From JAQGMJ01 sp036271855 (lineage in GTDB: Bacteria; Pseudomonadota; Gammaproteobacteria; Burkholderiales; JAEUOS01), in NCBI GenBank assembly GCA_036271855.1, contig DATAZV010000113.1:1-10850 (forward strand): a stretch of 10,850 bases of DNA, read 5' to 3'. This document shows, in pieces, positions 1 to 6,159 of the stretch. The translations under genes were made by a program, and so were the position numbers. The notes below the pieces were generated by a model. The model saw only the letters and a list, made by a program, of their open reading frames with translations. It did not search any database and was not told the origin of the DNA. Each line of letters starts with the position of its first letter. Positions within the stretch are counted from its first letter, which is position 1.

Positions 1-81
1 AGGTAGGAGATTCTTGTCTCGTTTGTAGTCATGTTTGTTTTTTGTCGATTTCTGCGAAACGATCTCTTGTGATACTCACGC

Positions 82-101
82 TGGTTGCATTGACCCGCTT
101 T
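82..101. repeat. Left copy of 20-bp direct repeat flanking the Sel1-like gene
   Basis: The 20 bases at 82-101 match 759-778 at 18 of 20 positions in the same orientation; the shared part is TGGTTGC, two variable bases, then TGACCCGCTTT. This copy lies just beyond the 3' end of the minus-strand Sel1-like gene and the other just before its start codon. The pair could be remains of a duplicated gene-plus-leader unit or of an insertion. No second gene is recognisable in 1-140. Confidence 0.55.
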
Positions 102-140
102 TGTAATTGGAGACAGGTTCGACTACGCTGAATCCCGTGG

Positions 141-752
141 CTATTTTGAGATATTCCATAAACGAAAGTCGTCAGGATCATTGGCAGCAATCTTCTTCGC
201 AAGGCGATGGCCTTTGATTTTATAACTGAGCGCCTCAAACAAATGGCCCTGCTCAGCTAACAATTGAGCCAGATAGTGATAGGGCGCGACGTAACCATTT
301 TGAATAGCTGCGTCGTAATACCTCTTCGCCGTAAGTAGATCTTGCGGGACAACATCGCCCTTATGAAGGACTGCCCCGAGCGTTATCTTCGCCACTGGGT
401 TGCCCTGAGCTATTGCTATTTCAAGAAGACAAACGGCATCCTTGATGCTGCCTGCCGATGTAAATCCATTCAGGATAAGGCGAGCAATGCCGATGCGACC
501 GTCTGAATCGTCGGCCTCATCAACGGCGCGTGAGTACCATTGATAGGACAATTGAAGATCGGCAGGAACCTCGTTCCCTTCTCGTTCGAAAAGATACCCC
601 ATCTCTGCAAACGCCTCGACGTATCCATCGTCGGCAAGCGTTTCAAGCTTCTGAAAGGCAGCGGCGCGATTTCCCGCATCCAACAACCTCACAACTTCTT
701 GCCATCGAGCAAAGAAGCCGGGCTGCCTCGGAAATCGCGAAACATTCGACAT
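141..752 (-). CDS. Sel1-like/TPR repeat protein, 203 aa
   Basis: The protein is built of helical-pair repeats of the Sel1 (TPR-like) type, which usually act as protein-protein interaction scaffolds; no catalytic domain is seen. Two repeats are clear: about residues 46-85 (EAFAEMGYLFEREG, then LSYQWYSRAVD) and 110-154 (AKITLGAVLHKGD, then AKRYYDAAIQNGY). A weaker helical pair lies at 155-185 (PYHYLAQLLAEQGHLFEALS). There is no signal peptide or membrane segment, so it is probably cytosolic. The ATG at 752 is taken as start; no good Shine-Dalgarno precedes it, so the exact start is uncertain. Base composition is clearly less GC-rich than the rest of the window, and 20-bp direct repeats flank the gene, suggesting horizontal acquisition. 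Small Sel1 proteins are sometimes partners or immunity proteins of polymorphic toxins, but no toxin is visible here, so the role is unknown. Confidence 0.8.
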   Translation of the reverse strand: MSNVSRFPRQPGFFARWQEVVRLLDAGNRAAAFQKLETLADDGYVEAFAEMGYLFEREGNEVPADLQLSYQWYSRAVDEADDSDGRIGIARLILNGFTSAGSIKDAVCLLEIAIAQGNPVAKITLGAVLHKGDVVPQDLLTAKRYYDAAIQNGYVAPYHYLAQLLAEQGHLFEALSYKIKGHRLAKKIAANDPDDFRLWNISK

Positions 753-1245
753 TGGCTTTGGTTGCGGTGACCCGCTTTGAACCTGTCAGGTTGGTGAAAT
801 TGAACGGTTGGCTGTGACTTTGCCGTAAAAGAGCGCGCCCTGCAATAACACCAAAGTTCAGGTCGGAATCGCGTCCGCACGCTGTGCAGACGGCAAAACG
901 ATAACTTTCCCGAGGGCCAGGCTTTTACAAATAGCCGAATCCTCGGGAGGCCGCTTTGGGCCGGTAACTGCCAATCCGCCCGCCAACGATGCGATGCCAT
1001 CAGCGTCCGCTTACCAGCCGGCAGCGGTCAGAAGGCTTTCAGCCGGGATCATGGTTGGCCCCCAATTCGCAGTTCTGCTTTCCCCGTCTTGATCTCATGC
1101 GACGATGCATCGCGTTGATTGTCATGGGATATTCCCCCGTTTTCACTCTCTTCAAATCATCCACACTTAGTTGTTCGACTTGCGTATCTTAGGTTGCATG
1201 TGGCGGCGCATTCCGCGCCGGCCGACTCCTCTTTTCGAGGTCCCC
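753..1245. other. 493-bp stretch without a recognisable gene
   Basis: No frame here has convincing protein character; the open frames present are low-complexity or Arg/Trp/Pro-rich. It marks the change from AT-richer DNA on the left to GC-rich DNA on the right. Visible structure is a 7-bp perfect inverted repeat CCCGAGG (909-915) / CCTCGGG (941-947) with a 25-nt loop, and the palindrome CGATGCATCG near 1102. The right part should contain the leader and promoter of the terminase-like gene, but I could not identify a confident -35/-10 pair. It may contain decayed gene remnants. Confidence 0.5.
759..778. repeat. Right copy of 20-bp direct repeat flanking the Sel1-like gene
   Basis: This is the partner of 82-101 (18 of 20 bases identical). 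It lies 7-26 bases upstream of the Sel1-like start codon on the minus strand, so it occupies the leader region of that gene. Confidence 0.55.
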
Positions 1246-2292
1246 ATGCATAGACCCTTGAGCGCCCGGCAGGAGCGCTTTGTCCACGAATACCTGCTCG
1301 ATCACAACGCTTCTGCCGCCGCGCGCCGCGCCGGCTATTCCGGCAAGACGCGCGGTTCGCAAGCCTGCATCCTGATGCGCAATCCGCTGGTGCAGGAACG
1401 CATCGCGCTGGCGACGGCGGACCGTTACGCGGAGTTGAAGATCAACGGCTTCGACATTCTCAAGGCCCGCGCGCGCGAAGCGTTTTTCGATCCCGGCGTG
1501 CTGCTCGATGGCGACAGCAGGCCGATTCCCCTGCATCAGTTGAGCGCCGAGACGCGCACGGTGCTCAGCTTGTCCTACGACATGAAGGGGAACGTGCGGG
1601 TGCGCCAGGCGCCGCGCCATAGCGCGCTGGCGGCGCTGGAAAAGCGCTACCTGGAAATGCTCCGGCTGCAGACGGCGGTGTTCGGGCACGATCAGGCGCC
1701 GGACGAGGCGGAAGCGCCGCGGCGGCCGGCGCAGGCGCCTGCGCCGCGTGGCCCCCTGGAAGGTTTCAGGCTGGCGCCGGACTGGAATGAGCCACCGCCG
1801 CCGGAAATGCCGGCGGTCGTCGATGAGCTTGCGCCGGTGGACGCGGTGGCGCTGGCGGCGGCGCAGATCGCGCGGGCCGAGGTCGCGGAAAAGACGTCGG
1901 CGCAGCCGGGCATCGCGGGGGCGCCGCCCGCCGTTGCGGAGAAGGCAAAAGCAGCGCCGGCCGCGCAGCCGACCGCGGCGCCCGCCGCCATCGACCCGGA
2001 CGCGCCTCCTTCACCCTATGAGCCCGGCTACGATTTCAAGAAGGATCCGAACGCGGCCTATGGCGGGCGCTTCAAGGCGTGGAACCTGTATCAGGAAAAG
2101 AAAAGGCAGGCGGAGCAGCAGGCGCTGGAGGCCACCGCCGCCGGTCTGGCGCCGAACCAGCGCATCGGCCCCGGAAAGCGCGTGATGCCGCGCATGGAGC
2201 CGGGCTACAACCCGCCCTGGCTAAGGGACAACCGGCCGCGGTTCGCCATCGGAGCGGGGGAGTTTTATTTCAGTGGGGAAGAGCCGGACTAG
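1246..2292 (+). CDS. Terminase small subunit-like protein with Ala/Pro-rich tail, 348 aa
   Basis: Residues 1-145 match the phage terminase small-subunit fold (Terminase_2-like). An N-terminal helix-turn-helix has the family pattern LSARQERFVHEYLLDHNAS, then AARRAGYSG, then NPLVQERIA. It is followed by the second conserved block (AREAFFDPGVLLDGD, later LSAETRTVLSLSYDMKGNV and ALAALEKRYLEML). In phages this subunit recognises DNA at packaging initiation. Residues about 150-260 are low-complexity and rich in Ala, Pro and Glu, probably disordered. The last 90 residues are a separate charged and aromatic segment (YDFKKDPNAAYGGRFKAWN, later PPWLRDNRPRF). I chose the ATG at 1246 because GAGG lies 5 nt upstream and homology starts there; the frame runs back to a TTG at 1171. 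The usual family length is 150-200 aa, so the tail is extra. No terminase large subunit, portal or capsid gene is present, so this is an orphan, perhaps a domesticated phage gene acting as a DNA-binding protein. The function is not established. Confidence 0.8.
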   Translation: MHRPLSARQERFVHEYLLDHNASAAARRAGYSGKTRGSQACILMRNPLVQERIALATADRYAELKINGFDILKARAREAFFDPGVLLDGDSRPIPLHQLSAETRTVLSLSYDMKGNVRVRQAPRHSALAALEKRYLEMLRLQTAVFGHDQAPDEAEAPRRPAQAPAPRGPLEGFRLAPDWNEPPPPEMPAVVDELAPVDAVALAAAQIARAEVAEKTSAQPGIAGAPPAVAEKAKAAPAAQPTAAPAAIDPDAPPSPYEPGYDFKKDPNAAYGGRFKAWNLYQEKKRQAEQQALEATAAGLAPNQRIGPGKRVMPRMEPGYNPPWLRDNRPRFAIGAGEFYFSGEEPD

Positions 2293-2307
2293 GCGCGAAG
2301 CACGCCG

Positions 2308-2380
2308 CAGGAATTCGGAGCCGGATCACGCGCAGGAATTCAGGATCGGATCATGTTCAGGAAATTGGGGTCGGATCACG
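2308..2380 (+). repeat. Three tandem degenerate 25-bp repeats
   Basis: Three 23-nt units begin at 2308, 2333 and 2358, each separated by 2 nt, giving an exact 25-bp period. All begin CAGGAA and end CGGATCACG or CGGATCATG. The middle part varies. The same core occurs inverted at 2519-2532 in the right arm. This looks like tandem duplication of the terminal REP-like unit of the enclosing element. Confidence 0.75.
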
Positions 2381-2485
2381 TTTGCACGTTTCATCGCAAA
2401 CGTGCGGAGTGAAGGACTCACGCAATGCAATGTTGGAGATTTTGAAATTGACCCAGGCTTGCCAAAGGCTTCACTCCGTACTCGA

Positions 2486-2537
2486 AAATCGGGGTCAGAG
2501 CACTTTTAAAAGGCCAAAAGTGATCCGACCCCGATTT
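2486..2537 (+). repeat. 22-bp imperfect hairpin, right arm of repeat element
   Basis: Bases 2486-2507 and 2516-2537 are inverted copies matching at 20 of 22 positions, separated by the 8-nt loop AAAAGGCC. The left arm contains GGGGTCAGAGCAC and the right arm GTGATCCGACCCC. The right arm also pairs perfectly over 13 bp with 2367-2379 in the third tandem unit, so alternative long-range pairing is possible. The motif resembles REP sequences reported beside Y1/RAYT transposases, by recollection and not by search. Confidence 0.65.
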
Positions 2538-2546
2538 CCGCTGCGT

Positions 2547-2571
2547 GCTTCGCCGAGCAGGACGGCGAAGC
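2547..2571. other. 9-bp perfect hairpin
   Basis: GCTTCGCCG (2547-2555) pairs with CGGCGAAGC (2563-2571) across a 7-nt loop. It overlaps the right terminal repeat of the 2295-2553 element. A run of seven A follows on the plus strand (seven T before the stem when read on minus), so it is not a classic intrinsic terminator for the neighbouring minus-strand gene. It may still stop or slow transcription from either side. Confidence 0.45.
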
Positions 2572-2616
2572 TGCGAAAAAAACCTGTTGTTTACTGTTGT
2601 TTGCGCTCTTTAAAAA

Positions 2617-3222
2617 TTACATCGGCGGCTTGAAGCCGTCCTTGCCGACGTTGACGCGGCCGGCGGAGAGGGTGCCGTCGGCCGCCATCTGCGCGCCGAC
2701 AAACACCAGCGCGCCGGGCTTGAGCGCGGACTTGTCGCCGGGCTGGAAGGTGACCACCGGCGTGTCGGCGGGAACCATGACCTTCTGCTGGCCGCCGCCC
2801 TTGTAGGTGAGGTTCAGTTCGCGGCCCGCGGTGCCGTTGACCACGGCTTCGACATTGGCGTTGGTCATGGTGGAGTTGGGCAGCAGGTCCCAGGCGTAGC
2901 TGCCTTCGCCGGTGCCGCGCATGGCTTCGGGGAACACCAGCACTTCCAGGGCCTTGTGGCTGCCGTCGGCCTGTTTCATCGAAGCGGTGCCGATGAAGCT
3001 GCCCGGCTTGACGTCGGCCAGGGTGATCGGCACCACCAGGGCGACGCCGAAGTTGTCGGCGAGCTTGATTTTCACTTCCTTGCCGTTGCGCTCCTTCACG
3101 CTGAGCATTTGGCCGTCGAGGCCGATGATGGCGCCGCGGATGCGGCTCGGGGTCTGGGCCAGCGCGGGCGCGGCGGTGAGCAGGCTCAGCAGCAGGGCGG
3201 CTGCGAATTTGATCGGATGCAT
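2617..3222 (-). CDS. Predicted secreted beta-rich protein, two DUF5666-like modules, 201 aa
   Basis: A clear Sec signal peptide is seen: MHPIKF, a hydrophobic stretch to about residue 20, and a likely cleavage after ALA at 20-22, so the mature protein should be periplasmic. The rest resembles two small beta-barrel (OB-like) modules. The first is at about 28-80 (RGAIIGLDGQMLSVKERNGKE, later ADVKPGSFIG). The second is at about 125-193 (NGTAGRELNLTYKGGG, later LKPGALVFVG and DGTLSAGRVNVG). The pattern with dG, LKPG and dGtlsA fits DUF5666-type domains, whose role is unknown; I see no catalytic residues. I chose the ATG at 3222 because of the signal peptide and AAGGAG at 3231-3236, 8 nt upstream; the frame stays open to 3408 without protein character. 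It is a single minus-strand gene ending beside the repeat element. Some homologues may carry unreliable transporter names; nothing here supports a permease. Confidence 0.8.
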   Translation of the reverse strand: MHPIKFAAALLLSLLTAAPALAQTPSRIRGAIIGLDGQMLSVKERNGKEVKIKLADNFGVALVVPITLADVKPGSFIGTASMKQADGSHKALEVLVFPEAMRGTGEGSYAWDLLPNSTMTNANVEAVVNGTAGRELNLTYKGGGQQKVMVPADTPVVTFQPGDKSALKPGALVFVGAQMAADGTLSAGRVNVGKDGFKPPM

Positions 3223-3391
3223 GGTGTGTTCTCCTTTTTGACAATCTTCGGGAATGCCGCGCCGCGCGAACTCCTCTGCGCTTGGGGCATCAAGCGGCAT
3301 ACGTAAAAAACGCCCGGGCGGATGCCTGGGGAAAACCAGGGCAGGGTGGCCGGATGCGCAGTATGCCACCGCCGCGCGAACCCGGGCGGCA

Positions 3392-3419
3392 ACAAAAACG
3401 GCCCGCAAGGCGGGCCGTT
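3392..3419 (-). terminator. Rho-independent terminator, minus strand
   Basis: A perfect 10-bp stem (AACGGCCCGC 3397-3406 with GCGGGCCGTT 3410-3419) has a 3-nt loop. Read on the minus strand it is followed by a TTTTTGTT tract. It would end transcripts arriving from the DUF1840-type gene (and perhaps the aminotransferase) before the secreted protein gene. Confidence 0.8.
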
Positions 3420-3473
3420 CGGTGGGAATGTGGATGCGGGCGTTTTCGTGGCACTTACTCCAGCAAATTGTCT

Positions 3474-3497
3474 GCCGGCCGCGAAAACCCGGCCGGC
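3474..3497. other. 8-bp perfect GC hairpin in the 3' trailer of the DUF1840-type gene
   Basis: GCCGGCCG (3474-3481) pairs with CGGCCGGC (3490-3497) over the 8-nt loop CGAAAACC. A third GCCGGCC at 3515-3521 can compete for pairing. On the plus strand ATTTT follows the stem; on minus there is no T tract. It could be an auxiliary terminator or an RNA-stabilising stem. Confidence 0.5.
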
Positions 3498-3551
3498 GAT
3501 TTTCTGCCTTTCAAGCCGGCCAAAAGCAGGTTTTTACTGTTGGACGAACAG

Positions 3552-3866
3552 CTACACGCCCCAGAGGATGTCCTTGTCCTGCCGCGCCGCGGCTTCCAGC
3601 ATGTCGACGAAGGGCTTGACGCGCACGTTCAGGGGTACGACGTCGGCGCCGGCAGATTCGGCTTTGGCCTCGTCCTCGGGTTTGAGCTTTTTGTCGCCGG
3701 CCTGGGCGCCGGCGCCGCGCAGCTTGGCGGCGGCGGCCCCGGCTTCGGCAGCGGTGATCACGCCGCGCACGCCGAAGTCCTTGCCGATCAGTTCGAGCAC
3801 CTGCTTGGCATTGGCGTCGAGCATGGTGACGTCGCCGGCGGCTTTGGTGGTGAAGGTGATGGCCAT
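3552..3866 (-). CDS. DUF1840-type protein, 104 aa
   Basis: This is a small soluble protein of unknown function with the DUF1840 pattern: N-terminal MAITFTTKAAGDVTMLDANA, a helix KQVLELIGKDFGVRGVITAAE, a lysine/glutamate-rich linker at 55-75, and a C-terminal segment VPLNVRVKPFVDMLEAAARQ. The family is typical of betaproteobacteria and no biochemical role is known to me. The final residues DILWGV are part of the conserved end. I chose the ATG at 3866 because AAGGA lies 6 nt upstream and the family starts there; a 10-residue extension to 3896 is open but unlikely. It lies 124 bp downstream of the aminotransferase on the same strand, so the two may be co-transcribed. The terminator at 3392-3419 closes the unit. 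Confidence 0.8.
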   Translation of the reverse strand: MAITFTTKAAGDVTMLDANAKQVLELIGKDFGVRGVITAAEAGAAAAKLRGAGAQAGDKKLKPEDEAKAESAGADVVPLNVRVKPFVDMLEAAARQDKDILWGV

Positions 3867-3990
3867 GTTTTTTCCTTGTCGTTGTTTGACTGACATGCCG
3901 GCGGTTTCATGCAGCCGGGGCGTCCCTGTTCGACCCGCGCCAGGCCGAAAAGTGCGCTTGCCCTGTACGCTTTCCTGGCAGGCTCGGCTG

Positions 3991-5262
3991 CTAGCGCGGC
4001 CTGTCCTTCAAGCCACGTTCCAAACGAGTAGCGCCTTCGAGCAGGCGCTCGTCGCTGGCGGCAAAGCACCAGCGCACATAGCCCTCGGGGCCGAAAGCGA
4101 CGCCCGGTGCCAGGCCCAGCCCGTGGTTGGCGGCGAGGTGCTTGCACAGGGCCAGCGAATCGGTGACGCCGTCGATCTTGAAAAAGGCATACATCGCGCC
4201 GGGCGGCGCCACCACGTGCACGCCGTCGATTTGCGCCAGGCGCGGCACCAGCACGTCGCGGCCATGCTTCAGGCGCGCGACGAAGGCTTGCGTTACAGCC
4301 GCGCCTTTGGTGACGGCGGCAAAGCCGGCGCGCTGCACGAAGCTTTGGGCGCAACAGATGTTGAATTCGATCAGCTTGGCGAGATCCGCCAGGAGCGGTG
4401 GCGGGGCGACGATCCAGCCGAGGCGCCAGCCGGTCATCATCCACGACTTGGAGAAGGTGTTGGCGCTGACCACGCGGTCGTCGGGCGTGGCGATGTCGAG
4501 AAAGGAAGGGGCGCAATTTTGGTTGTCGGCAAATACCAGGCGCTCGTAAGCGTCATCGGCAACGATCCAGATGCCGTGCTTGCGGCAATGGGCAAGAACG
4601 GCCTCCTGTTCGGCGCGGCTCATGGTCCAGCCGGTGGGGTTGTTGGGCGAGTTGATCAGCAGGAAGCGGGTCCCGGGGGTCAGCGCATCAAGCAGCTTTT
4701 GCAGGTTGAGCGTCCAGCCGTCGCGGCCGAAATCCAGGCTCACCATGTGGACGTCGGCGGAGAGGATTTTCGGCCCCTGCGTCAGGTTCGGCCACAGCGG
4801 GGTGACGGCGACCACCCGGTCGCCCGGGCTGATCAGCGCCTGGAAGATCAGGGTCAGGGCGTTCATTCCCGAGTTGGTGACGGCGATGTTGGCAACCGAA
4901 GTCGCCCCGCCGTGCAGGCCGCGCACATAGGCGGCAATCGCCTCGCGCAGCGGGGCGATGCCGAAGCTGTGGGTGTAAAAGGTCTCGCCATTATTCAGGG
5001 ACTCGATGGCGGCGGCGCGGATGAAGTCGGGCGTCACCTGGTCGGGTTCGCCGAACCAGAACGGCAGCAGGCCCTCGCGGCCCATGGCGGCATTGGCCAC
5101 TTCGCGGATTTTCGAGCCCTGCAGGCCATGCACGCCCTCACGGGCGTGCTGGTGGGGGGCGCCGTCGCGCGCGTACAGGGCGCGGGCCGCGGAATCGGCC
5201 AAACCGGCGGAATCGCCGGAAGAAGCGAGGGTGGAGGCGGAAATTTCGGCAGGAGCGTTCAT
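3991..5262 (-). CDS. PLP-dependent class I/II aminotransferase, 423 aa
   Basis: This is a fold-type I aminotransferase of the aspartate aminotransferase superfamily, transferring an amino group between an amino acid and a 2-oxo acid via pyridoxal phosphate in the cytosol. Landmarks are the substrate-binding region FGEPDQVTPDFI (70-81), SGMNALTLIFQ (131-141), NSPNNPTGW (204-212), the cofactor aspartate region VADDAYERLV (234-243), the Schiff-base lysine K272 in SANTFSKSWMMTGWRLGW, and the carboxylate-binding arginine R397 in GYVRWCFA. All key residues are present and length is normal after an approximately 45-residue variable N-terminus. The substrate cannot be read from sequence; annotation as aspartate aminotransferase would be only a family guess. 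I use the ATG at 5262; an in-frame GTG at 5271 is possible and neither has a clear Shine-Dalgarno. It is divergent from the CYTH gene (70 bp apart) and upstream of the DUF1840-type gene. Confidence 0.93.
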   Translation of the reverse strand: MNAPAEISASTLASSGDSAGLADSAARALYARDGAPHQHAREGVHGLQGSKIREVANAAMGREGLLPFWFGEPDQVTPDFIRAAAIESLNNGETFYTHSFGIAPLREAIAAYVRGLHGGATSVANIAVTNSGMNALTLIFQALISPGDRVVAVTPLWPNLTQGPKILSADVHMVSLDFGRDGWTLNLQKLLDALTPGTRFLLINSPNNPTGWTMSRAEQEAVLAHCRKHGIWIVADDAYERLVFADNQNCAPSFLDIATPDDRVVSANTFSKSWMMTGWRLGWIVAPPPLLADLAKLIEFNICCAQSFVQRAGFAAVTKGAAVTQAFVARLKHGRDVLVPRLAQIDGVHVVAPPGAMYAFFKIDGVTDSLALCKHLAANHGLGLAPGVAFGPEGYVRWCFAASDERLLEGATRLERGLKDRPR

Positions 5263-5322
5263 TTCAGGCACAATTCGAGCTTGGAATCGGGGGTCGGAGC
5301 GCTTGCTCCACCCGGCACAAGT

Positions 5323-5328
5323 ATTGTA
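5323..5328 (-). promoter_or_regulatory. Possible -10 element for the aminotransferase gene
   Basis: On the minus strand this reads TACAAT, five of six matches to the consensus -10. It lies about 60 nt upstream of the aminotransferase start codon and inside the divergent spacer next to the CYTH start. No convincing -35 accompanies it. Confidence 0.25.
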
Positions 5329-5332
5329 CGCA

Positions 5333-5986
5333 ATGATCGAATCGCATCAGGAAGTCGAAATCAAGCTCAAATGCCCGCGCAACAAGGTGGAGGCATTTCT
5401 CGAACATCCGATGCTGCATGCCCTCGACGGCCATGCCCGCCCCGAGCGGCACCGGATGATCAACATCTACTACGACACCCCCGACCTGCTGCTGCGCCAG
5501 TCCAAGGTGGCGCTGCGCCTGCGGCGCATCGACAACACCTGGGTGCAGACCCTGAAGGCGCCGGGCAAGCGCCAGGGCGGCCTCTCCAGCCGCAAGGAAT
5601 GGGAGATGCCGGTCAAGGGCGAGGCGCTGGAACTGGAGCTGTTCAAGGGCAGCGACGCCGACCTGGTGATCGAGGCGCTGCGCAAGCACGGCCTGGAGAG
5701 TTCGCTGGTGCCGCAATTCCGCGTCGATTTCCAGCGCCTGCAATGGATGCTGCGCCCGTTTCCGCGCACCCAGCCGATGTTCCGCTCGGAAGTGGTGCTG
5801 GACCGCGGCGAGATCGTCGCCAACGGCCACCGCGAGCCGGTCAGCGAGGTCGAGATCGAACTCAAGCACGGCCACATCAAGGAATTGCGCCGGGTCGCCG
5901 CCATGCTGATGCGCGACGTCGGCCTGACCGAGGAGACGTCGAGCAAGGCAAGGCGCGGATACGCTCTCCTAGCCGAACAAAAGTAA
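5333..5986 (+). CDS. CYTH domain protein (triphosphate tunnel metalloenzyme), 217 aa
   Basis: The N-terminus carries the CYTH signature ExExK as E7-V-E9-I-K11. It is followed by the YYDTP motif (46-50), the tunnel arginines in ALRLRR (60-65), TLKAPG with K75, SRKEWEMP (86-93), the acidic strand SEVEIELK (171-178), and SSKARRGY (203-210). These line an eight-stranded tunnel that binds triphosphate and divalent metal; bacterial members are mostly inorganic triphosphatases, and some are adenylate cyclases or thiamine triphosphatases. It resembles the N-terminal half of YgiF-type proteins but has no CHAD domain; 217 aa is a full single CYTH domain. Inorganic triphosphate is the likely but unproven substrate. 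The ATG at 5333 is chosen because the ExExK motif must lie near the N-terminus; there is no clear Shine-Dalgarno. The stop codon sits inside the stem of the hairpin at 5974-6003. Confidence 0.9.
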   Translation: MIESHQEVEIKLKCPRNKVEAFLEHPMLHALDGHARPERHRMINIYYDTPDLLLRQSKVALRLRRIDNTWVQTLKAPGKRQGGLSSRKEWEMPVKGEALELELFKGSDADLVIEALRKHGLESSLVPQFRVDFQRLQWMLRPFPRTQPMFRSEVVLDRGEIVANGHREPVSEVEIELKHGHIKELRRVAAMLMRDVGLTEETSSKARRGYALLAEQK

Positions 5987-6003
5987 ACCCCTACTTTTGT
6001 TCG
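5974..6003. terminator. 12-bp perfect hairpin across the CYTH stop codon
   Basis: CGAACAAAAGTA (5974-5985) pairs perfectly with TACTTTTGTTCG (5992-6003) over a 6-nt loop. The TAA stop spans the stem-loop boundary (5984-5986). The stem is AT-rich with no T tail, so it is a weak terminator on its own. With the adjacent hairpin at 6013 it forms a two-stem 3' end between convergent genes. Confidence 0.55.
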
Positions 6004-6012
6004 ATGGACTGC

Positions 6013-6044
6013 AAAAAATCACCGGCAGAGCCGGATGATTTTTT
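6013..6044. terminator. Bidirectional rho-independent terminator
   Basis: AAAAAATCACCGGC (6013-6026) pairs with GCCGGATGATTTTTT (6030-6044), leaving one bulged base and a 3-nt loop. A run of six T ends the plus-strand copy and the six leading A give six T on the minus strand. It can therefore serve both the CYTH gene from the left and the HNH gene from the right. Confidence 0.85.
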
Positions 6045-6159
6045 GGACGAACTGCTACGAAAAGGCGGCGCGCGAGTTGCCGGAGCGGTGATGGGGCAGC
6101 GGAGATGCAACCCGCGGGTCGGGCTGGTGCCGACCGCGCTGACGCTTGTTAAAGCCCGA

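Larger units (their letters stand above)
2295..2553. mobile_element. 259-bp palindromic repeat element (MITE/REPIN-like)
   Basis: The element is bounded by an 11-bp perfect inverted repeat, GCGAAGCACGC (2295-2305) and GCGTGCTTCGC (2543-2553). With one gap the similarity extends inward to 2330 and 2519, matching at 30 of 36 columns and ending in the shared core CGGATCAC. Inside are a triple 25-bp tandem repeat on the left, a 9-bp hairpin (CACGTTTGC 2377-2385 / GCAAACGTG 2396-2404), a 13-bp inverted repeat (2402-2414 / 2469-2481) and a 22-bp imperfect hairpin on the right. It encodes nothing and starts 3 bp after the terminase-like stop codon. Such architecture fits non-autonomous elements moved in trans, either a TIR-type MITE or REP clusters mobilised by RAYT (Y1) transposases. 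No transposase is present in the window. No target-site duplication is obvious. Confidence 0.65.
3223..3551. other. 329-bp intergenic stretch with GC-rich hairpins
   Basis: No gene is supported here. The left part holds the ribosome binding site and presumably the promoter of the secreted protein gene; no clear -35/-10 was found. The middle contains a minus-strand terminator (3392-3419). The right part, the 3' trailer of the DUF1840-type gene, holds three copies of the GCCGGCC motif (3474, 3491 inverted, 3515) and a small hairpin CTGTT/AACAG near 3534-3548. Confidence 0.6.

Noticed and set aside
689..1000. Minus-strand 103-aa frame upstream of the Sel1-like gene
   Set aside because: It is rich in Arg, Trp, Phe and Pro without recognisable motifs, overlaps the Sel1-like gene, and lacks a ribosome binding site. 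At best it contains decayed remnants.
2308..2380. CRISPR-like array
   Set aside because: Only three degenerate units with 2-nt gaps, no spacers and no cas genes; this is a simple tandem repeat.
2079..2633. Plus-strand frame overlapping the terminase-like 3' end and the repeat element
   Set aside because: It is a shifted frame through the Ala/Pro-rich tail and then repeats; composition is not protein-like.
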